NCBI RefSeq assembly: GCF_009730915.1 | Contig: NC_052474.1 | Span: 1,647,501-1,711,500 of the forward strand | Direction of reading: 5' to 3' | Source: Dioscorea cayenensis subsp. rotundata | Lineage: Eukaryota; Streptophyta; Magnoliopsida; Dioscoreales; Dioscoreaceae | Length of the DNA: 64,000 nucleotides | Part shown: positions 57,478 through 64,000 of the stretch, in pieces | How the letters are laid out: every line of letters begins with the position of its first letter | Numbering within the stretch: the first letter of the stretch is position 1 | Position numbers and translations under genes: made by a program | Notes under the pieces: model-generated | The model's input: the letters and a program-made list of their open reading frames with translations, nothing else | Told to the model about the DNA's origin: nothing | Database searches by the model: none

Positions 57478-59424
57478 ATGGCTCAGGAGGAGGGAAAGAA
57501 GAAGATCTCAATGGGAGTGGTGATGGAGAGAATGAAGAAACTCCCTGTTTCTTTGTGGAAAACATTATATCAAGTTGGAAGAGATGATCCAAGAAGAGTT
57601 TTTCATGCTCTCAAAGTGGGCACTGCTTTGACACTTGTTTCCTTATTGTATCTCTTGGAGCCATTGTTTGAAGGTGTTGGGCAGAATGCAATGTGGGCTG
57701 TCATGACAGTTGTTGTTGTTCTTGAATTCACTGCAGGTATATGTATACATCTTTATTAATGTTTTTTGTGCACATATTGAATTGTTTGATTGGTGATGTC
57801 AGGAGCTACATTGTGTAAAGGATTGAACAGAGGATTAGGGACAATGATGGCTGGTTCACTGGCATTTCTGATTGATTATGTAGCAGAGGAATCAGGGAAA
57901 GTTTGCAGGGCTGTTTTTATTGGAGTTTCTGTGTTCTTGATTGGTTCTGCTGCAACTTATGTGAGGTTTATACCTCATATTAAAAAGAATTATGATTATG
58001 GTGTATTGGTGTTCATTCTTACATTCAATCTGATTACTGTATCGAGTTTTCGGGTCACTAATGTGCTGAAAATTGCGCGAGAACGGCTTTATAACATTGC
58101 CATTGGTTGTGGTATTTGTCTTTGTATGACTCTATTGATTCTGCCCAATTGGTCTGGCAGAGATCTTCATAAGTCCACGGTTGACAAGCTTGAAGTGTTA
58201 GCAAGATCTATTCAAGGTATTGTTTTATTAACTTGTTTAGTTAGTTTTGCTGATATGCTTATTTATTCATTGATTCATATATACAATGCAGCTTGTGTTC
58301 ATGATTATTTCGAAGGCAATATTGACGAAATGTCATCCCAAGATGATATCAAGAAAGGTTACAAAACTGTTCTGGACTCAAAAGCAACTGATGAATCCCT
58401 TGTGAGTATTAATTTATATCTCTAATTCTGCTAATTGATTCAAATTAAACAAAATGATAATAGCGAGCATTGATTTATTAGGCATTGTTTGCGAGCTGGG
58501 AGCCAAGGTATTCAATGAACTGCTATAGATATCCATGGCATCGATATGTAAAACTCGGTACTATACTCAGACACTTTGCATACACTGCAGTTTCTCTGCA
58601 TGGCTGCTTAGAATCTGAAATTCAGGTGCTTGTTATTCATCATTGTATATCATAATATGTAGAGAATTTATTACCAAAAGGTCACATGTTCGATGTTTTT
58701 CGCACAGACTCCACTGTCTATTCGATCAATGTTTCGAGAACCATGCATCAATGTTGCATCAGAAGCAACTCGAATTCTTGTGCATCTGGCGAACAGCATA
58801 AGAAACAGGGAGCAATGCTGTTTTGATACATTGTCTGATCGTCTGCAAGAGGCCTTGCATAACCTCAACTGTGCTATCAAGTCTCAACCACGCCTTTTCA
58901 TCAGCTCAGGCAATCACAATTCAACTTCAAACTTCTCTGGACATTTGAAGAATGATCATCATTCGACATCAAACTTCTCCGGGTATTTGAAGAATGATCA
59001 TCATTCAACAACAAACTTCTCCGGCGGTTTGAAGAACGATAAAGCCTCGTCGTCTTTCACATCTCCTTCACTTAGGAATGATGCATTTTCATCAACATTA
59101 GAGTATAGAAGCAAAAGATTTATAGAGCAATCAAAACAACCAGGTGACAAGAGAGTGTTGAATACAACACTGAGTAAGCTTGCCATTACAAGCCTGGAGT
59201 TCTCAGAAGCATTACCATTTGCTGCATTTGCTTCTTTGCTGGTGGAAATGGTGGCACGTTTGGATCTAGTGATCAGGGAGGTAGAGGAATTGGGAAGGGC
59301 TGCACATTTTAAGAAGAGCTCAGAGATGGATGAAATCAAGGTTGATATGAAGGATGGATTCAAAATGAGCAATATGAGTCTCAGAGAGATGCCAAGCAAT
59401 GTGGGGTTACATGGAGCAGAATGA
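57478..59424 (+). CDS. Aluminium-activated malate transporter (ALMT) family anion channel
   Basis: Five exons: 57478-57736, 57803-58216, 58292-58401, 58482-58625, 58708-59424. GT/AG borders and phases agree, giving 547 residues, the usual ALMT length. The N-terminal half holds about six membrane segments (for example KVGTALTLVSLLYLL, NAMWAVMTVVVVLEFTAGAT, VFIGVSVFLIGSAATYVRFI, YGVLVFILTFNLITVSSF, IAIGCGICLCMTLLILPNW). KGLNRGLGTMMAGSL and the WEP motif (FASWEPRYSM) are characteristic of the family. The C-terminal half is the helical cytosolic domain. These channels carry malate or other anions across the plasma membrane or vacuolar membrane in stomata and roots. I cannot say which subclade; the length and layout would fit a guard-cell type. 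Exon 5 carries a tandem repeat of 14 residues (HSTSNFSGxLKND pattern), which I do not know from other ALMTs. The first in-frame ATG fitting the family start (MAQEEGKKK) was chosen. No defect seen. Confidence 0.9.
58912..59080 (+). repeat. 42 bp coding tandem repeat, four units, in the ALMT gene
   Basis: Units encode NHNSTSNFSGHLK, NDHHSTSNFSGYLK, NDHHSTTNFSGGLK and a degenerate NDKASSSFTSPSLR. All keep the 14-codon spacing and the reading frame. The Ser/Thr/Asn-rich product lies in the predicted cytosolic tail. Confidence 0.85.
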
Positions 59425-59740
59425 GATAGACACAACACCATATTGTTTCTTGCTTCCTCTGAAGATTCTTGTATAATGTACCACCTTATTATCAATAATA
59501 CAAGAACTATTTTCAAATAATATACTGAAAAAAAACTCAATTTTGTTAATTTGATAAATATATAAAGATTAATGTTTTAGGAACTTTGTAAAGATGATGA
59601 GTGACCTTTTCAAAGTACAAGAATAATAAAAAGCTTAACCATATCTAAAGAAGGAGCATTCAAAAGCATGCCAAGCTGCTTCACTTTCTCCCTCTTATCT
59701 CCCTTGCCCTGTTTCTCCCTTAATGTCATCCATTTATACC
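59425..59740 (+). other. 3' flank of the ALMT gene
   Basis: It probably contains the 3' UTR (TATCAATAATACAAG at about 59491 could act as a loose polyadenylation signal). Nothing else is recognised before the Pack-MULE. Confidence 0.45.
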
Positions 59741-61450
59741 TGAACTTCTTGGGTTAATTTTTCAGTTAGTCACCCAACTATAACTAATTATCACTTCGGT
59801 CACCCAACTTCAAAACGTATCAAAATGGTCACCCAACTAATAATGTCTTTCACCGATCAGGTCACCGGAGAGATTCGGCAAAATAAAAATCCTGCGTGGC
59901 GGTAGGAATAGTCGAGTCGACATTATTTAACCATGTCAGCAGTCTAATTTGGATTGTCCACGTCAGAGAAACTTGCTAACTCGGCTTAAGACCCTCCACA
60001 TCATCATCTTTCTTCTTCGTTCTTCGTCCTCAATTCAGAAGGAGCGAGGCAACGATGTCTTCTGCGGAATATAGCGTAGTTTTCGGTGATGGCGAAGTCG
60101 TGGAGGAAGGATGGCTCACTGAAACGGAGAAGATGGGGAGCGTCGGCGAGCTTGTTGCCGTCCCTTGTCGAGACCGAAAGTAGGGTGGCGAATGGAGGGA
60201 TGGGGCCGTAAAGGAAGGCGAAGAGCTCGCCGGTGGTAGGATCTTTCTTGGGATGAGCGGTCATGCCCATGAAGAGTTCAGCGGAGAAGTCTTCCGCACG
60301 AGGAGAATGGAGATGTCGCCATCGTTGGTGGAAAGGTGGAGGGAGTAAGGTGTTGGAGAATGATTTGATCTGGAAATTAACAACAGTTTCAGAGACATAA
60401 AGCTGAATACAGTGAAGCATGGGAAATGCAAAAGTTTGATCAGTCTTTATTTTGCCTGTCTTTGGGACTAGTTAATCGATGTTTTTGTTGTTTATGTTTG
60501 ATGTTTAAGTATGTCTAAATGATGCTGTATGAACTCTATATATTCTAAATTATGTTATGGTATGAAGCACCAAGTAATTAATATCAGTGTGTTCTTCATT
60601 CACTGAAACATCTGAGTTCTTGTGCCTTGTTCTTCTTCTGATATTTATCTTGAGTGTGTTTTAGATCCTATCATAAGGGAGGTCTGACTCGCCGAGAGCG
60701 TAGAGACAGCCGGTGAAGAAGCTTAGATTGGTGTTAGCTAAGCCAGTTCCCTGAGTCACGCTCATTTGACCAGTGAGGAAGCTGGCGGCAGTGACGGCAC
60801 CGCGCGCAACTCCGGCATAGCTGTGGAAGCCGGAGAAGACGTTGGGAAGGATGGGAGCGTAGGTGCGGACAAAGCGGGAGAAGAGAAGAGATGGCGAAGA
60901 GGAGGATGAGGAGGAGGGAGTGGAGCATGCCGTCGCCGTCGAAGAGATGGTGAGGACTGCCAGGGAGATATTGAGGGTTGGGGCCGTTGCGGATGTAGAC
61001 ACCGTCGGCGAGACAAGGTGGTATACGGCCGTAAATGATGGGGCATGGGGTCGGGGGGAGCTCGGAGACCGGGGCGAAGTTGTCGGAAAGGATGTTGCGG
61101 GGATCGACGGAGGGCCGGAGGAGAGGTGGGTCAATGAAGTTGTTTATGATATCATCCAAAGCGTTGCAGAAGGTGGCGGCCAGTGAAGGGGATGTTGACG
61201 TTCTTAACCCTAGTCAGCAAGTTTCTCTTACGTGGACAAGCCAAGTTAGACTACTGACATGGTTAAATAATGCTGACTCAGCTATTCCGACTGCCACGCA
61301 AGATTTTATTTGCCGGAATCTCTCTGGTGACTGACCGGTGAAAGACATTATTAGTTGGGTGACCATTTTGATACGTTTTGAAGTTAGGTGACCGAAGTGA
61401 TAATTAGTTATAGTTGGGTGACTAACTAAAAAATTAACCCTGAACTTCTT
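59741..61450. mobile_element. Pack-MULE carrying CCD4-like gene fragments
   Basis: A perfect 10 bp target duplication TGAACTTCTT (59741-59750 and 61441-61450) flanks a 1690 bp element (59751-61440). Each end begins GGGTTAATTTTT.AGTTAGT CACCCAAC, and the inverted arms match for about 245 bp at roughly 90% by eye (for example CACTTCGGTCACC, AACGTATCAAAATGGTCACC, GCATTATTTAACCATGTCAG). The duplication length and long inverted repeats indicate the Mutator superfamily. No transposase is present. The interior, 60000-61180, is GC-rich, unlike its surroundings, and encodes pieces of a carotenoid cleavage dioxygenase (separate entry). That combination defines a Pack-MULE. Confidence 0.92.
60005..61165 (-). 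pseudogene. CCD4-like carotenoid cleavage dioxygenase fragment (captured)
   Basis: On the minus strand, from about 61159, the sequence gives NNFIDPPLLRPSVDPRNIL, SDNFAPVSELPPTPCP, YIRNGPNPQYL, HHLFDGDGMLHSLLL. After a frameshift come LLFSRFVRTYAP, LPNVFSGFHSYAGVARGAVT and CLYALGESDLPY (to about 60668). After about 290 bp of AT-rich, non-matching DNA (an intron or filler) come DGDISIL, EDFSAELFMGMTAHPKKDP, TGELFAFLYGP and PSFLHDFAITENYAIF (to about 60060), again with frame changes. These are consecutive parts of the N-terminal half of plastid dioxygenases that cleave carotenoids, best matching CCD4 (NCED relatives share parts). The C-terminal half, with the remaining iron-binding histidines, is absent. 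It cannot make an enzyme. It lies wholly inside the Mutator-like element, so it was copied from elsewhere. Confidence 0.85.
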
Positions 61451-62089
61451 ACAACACAATGCAGGTAGACAAATCATTCCAAAGAATTCCATATATTTAT
61501 TAGTGGATAGGGGCAGACGAAAATTCTGACGTAATAAAGCTGTGGTTTATCGACATTTATTTCATTCGACGTATAATGGTGTTGTTCAGACTTTATATGA
61601 TGTTAGATATGTTCTAGAATTAAAAAGAAAAAATGATTTCTCTGGGTACTTTCCATATAAACAGTTTTGGATATAAAACAAAAAAAAATTGCATTAAAGT
61701 AAGAATGGTTTAATAGTGATTAAAAGAGAGAGGAGTGTAAGAAATATCTACAAATGGGTTGGATATATAGTTGTAGGCGGAGTTACACTTGCAAAATCAA
61801 ATTAAGGCTATCACTACAGAGAAATTCAAGTATTGTTTGGACTTGATTAATATCTCTAATACTAAGGAGGCATGGCACTCAACTTATGTGGATGATAATA
61901 AGCCCTTGGTCTATATATTCAAGCATAGACTTTTTACCGATAAATTTATGTAATACTGGTCTTTTGTATGCAAGATAAGTGAATAACAAAAATACGGCCG
62001 CATATTACCGAGCCTCGTAAATCTTTTGTGTATTTACGTTGTCTTATTGCTCTATTGATTTTTTTTTACAAATTTTCTATTTTCCTTAA
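61451..62089. other. Intergenic DNA, no gene recognised
   Basis: Mixed-composition spacer with no long frame and no clear repeat ends. Confidence 0.5.
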
Positions 62090-63670
62090 CAATTATTTAC
62101 CTCAGTACAAAATAGTTAATATATTATTATATATAAAAAAATAAAAAAATTAGAGTCCACAATCTATATTATTATGGGGGTGTCACAAACACAATGATTT
62201 ATTTGGGTAGACCACCGTTCGTGGTTGTCTCTGTTTTGTTTTTGTTCTTTGTCATTTTTTTCTCTTCAGTTCTTCTGCTTTTGGTATGTATATATTTTTT
62301 TAATGTATTATAATTTATCTATGTTTTTTTTTTTTAAAAATTGATTCATTTGGTACTAAAGCAAACCCAAAATATTCCACCTGATTTCTATATTGTCATG
62401 ATTCTCCTCATGCATGTCATGATTCTCATCTTCCCCATTCTAATTATTTATCCTATTTTAATACTCAAATCAATCATTCCCAAGCAAACAATAATAAATA
62501 AATAAATACTGAAGAGGTTCATACCTTTTCTTTCTGTATGTCATATTTATTTAAAATTTATATTTTAATCTCATGATTGCACTTGATTCCAATACAGTCT
62601 TCCGTTGACAAAGTGACAAAGCCAACATTCGTTTGATGAGATATCACACCTGCCCAGGTAAGCTTATCATATATCTAAGAACACAACTTAAGTAGTTAAT
62701 GTATTTGTATGTCCTTGTAGTCCTTGAAGGGACGTACTTCAAAAAGAAAAACGGGTTATCTTCTCTGGTGTTTGACAGCATATGCAATAAATATGTCTCC
62801 GCCGTACGGCTGTTCATTGGCACTGAAATGTTGGAAAAATGGGAATAGTGAGGAAAGGGATTTACTTCCCCTACCACATGTGTTTTTTTATTCTAAAATT
62901 AAAAAGGGCGTTAATTTCACTGTAAATGAGGGGAAATCAGAAAGTGAGAAAAGTGTCACTTCTTTGAGATGGGGGAAGTGATATCACTTCTAGGATTTTT
63001 CTATTTATTTGTCAGAAATTGAGAATGAAACCGAAAGATTTAGGTATTGGATGAAGTTTTATGAGTTCAAAAAAACTTTAAAAATAAAAAGAAGTTAGTT
63101 TTTATAGATTGACTCACTTCCTCCCATTTCAGTTAAAAAAATACTGAAGTGGGCTTATTTCAAAATTCACATCAGTCGAAAGTGAGGGAAGTGACACTTC
63201 ACCCACTTTAGCACAAATGAACATCAGAAGTGGAGGAAGTCAGACCACTTCCCCCCACTTTCCCTAAAATGAGCGCCTCATAAGTGGAGAAATACCACTT
63301 CCAGTGATTTTTATATTGAACGAAAAATATAGTTAAACTCACTTCATAATAAAAATACATTAATCTATGAGCTATTTTTTTTTTTCAATAATCACAAGCA
63401 GTGCATTATAAAAGAGTGTCGAGTGTAAAAATCAATAAATAAATATAATGTTGCACTAGTTATGGTAGTTTAATAACTTTATAGAGATTTATCATGTGGG
63501 ATAAACTAACATATAGGACAATTAGGATTTGCTGCATGTGTTGAAGATAATATTATTAACCATAACCTCACAATAGTAAATCTTCTGGCTTATATTCCTG
63601 AAAGGGTGGAGAATACAACTCTTCTCACATATAACCAAATAAACAGTAAATAAATAGTACTAATATAATA
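62090..63670. repeat. Second copy of the ALMT upstream segmental duplication
   Basis: It matches 55433-56600 in order and orientation (landmarks given there), ending with CATAACCTCACAATAGTAAA TC, GAAAGGGTGGAGAATACAAC TC and AGTAAATAAATAGTACTAAT AT. Two insertions break the match: a LINE 3' end-like, T-rich stretch at about 62215-62340, and about 450 bp at roughly 62880-63335 with many CACTTC(C)CCC / GGGGAAGTG words in both orientations. Confidence 0.6.
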
Positions 63671-64000
63671 ATTTTATAGTATATATATACTAGACCTTCT
63701 CATGGGCCAAGCTAGCCCTGATTTGGACAGGGTTGAGTCCATAATTACTAAAATTTAAGCTTGTTTAAGCCATGCCTGACCTGAAAATATGGGCCTTAAC
63801 TTTTACCAGAACCCATCCATGACCTCTAACCAAGGGCCGCCTAAATAGGTTTTTATCAAATAATCTATAAATTATAAAAAGTTAACAATAATATTAATTT
63901 GTGAAAATGACTAAATATTATTCTACAAAACACTTTAAAATTAAAATACCAAATGCACATCTTTTATTCAATCACATCAATTATAATTCAAGCCATTATA
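63671..64000. other. Right edge, non-coding
   Basis: It starts with a GGGCCAAGCTAGCCC-rich stretch (about 63700-63830) that resembles the hAT-like composition seen at 1080-1400, then AT-rich DNA to the window end. No gene. Confidence 0.4.

Noticed and set aside
60863..61334. Plus-strand frames inside the Pack-MULE
   Set aside because: They are antisense to the CCD4 fragment or cross the inverted arm; composition effects of GC-rich captured DNA.
1..64000. CRISPR arrays, bacterial operons or phage-like systems
   Set aside because: Genes are intron-containing plant genes; direct repeats found are LTRs, microsatellites or diverged tandem units without regular spacers.

Overview
This is nuclear DNA of a flowering plant. 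The genes have many short GT-AG introns in AT-rich DNA, the protein families are plant-specific (ANK-PGG membrane proteins, an ALMT anion channel, a CCD4-type carotenoid dioxygenase fragment), and plant transposons are everywhere (L1-type LINE, TRIM, SINE, Mutator-like, hAT, CACTA-like). The GC-rich CCD4 fragment hints at a monocot, but the species cannot be read from the window. There is one assembly gap of exactly 1000 N (53955-54954).

Layout. 1-9.4 kb: a LINE fragment at the left edge, AT-rich tandem repeats, a tRNA-headed SINE, a small hAT-like element and repeated copies of a promoter-type block. 9.4-54 kb: a same-strand (+) tandem cluster of ankyrin/PGG membrane-protein genes. Four copies are long: copy 1 at 9438-13232, open throughout; copy 2 at 16419-20445, two frameshifts; copy 3 at 31872-37002, five frameshifts; copy 4 at 44949-50045, open with a slightly shortened C-terminus. 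Between and after them lie orphan pieces: an intron relic at 29.5 kb, an upstream relic at 42.7 kb, exon 1 relics at 51.0 and 52.7 kb, and the start of a further copy at 53.9 kb that runs into the gap. Sorting by first exon and upstream sequence gives two subtypes that alternate (A = copies 1, 3, 4; B = copy 2), so the cluster looks like a repeatedly duplicated A-B pair. A decayed L1-type LINE (21.5-26.0 kb) and a CACTA-like remnant (26.4-29.2 kb) separate the first pair from the second.

55-64 kb: a complete five-exon ALMT-type anion channel gene (57478-59424). It is followed by a Mutator-like element that carries rearranged pieces of a CCD4-like gene between long inverted repeats (Pack-MULE, 59751-61440). 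The DNA upstream of the ALMT gene is duplicated downstream at 62.1-63.7 kb, which predicts a second ALMT-type gene just beyond the right edge.

Function. The ANK-PGG proteins belong to the plant family that includes ACD6 and ITN1 (membrane proteins linked to defence, cell death and salt response). Here each joins two ankyrin blocks through an acidic, partly coiled-coil linker to four C-terminal membrane segments. The ALMT gene would encode a malate or other anion channel of the plasma membrane or tonoplast. Nothing in the sequence ties the two loci together beyond proximity. Exon borders were read by eye from splice consensus and from agreement between paralogs.
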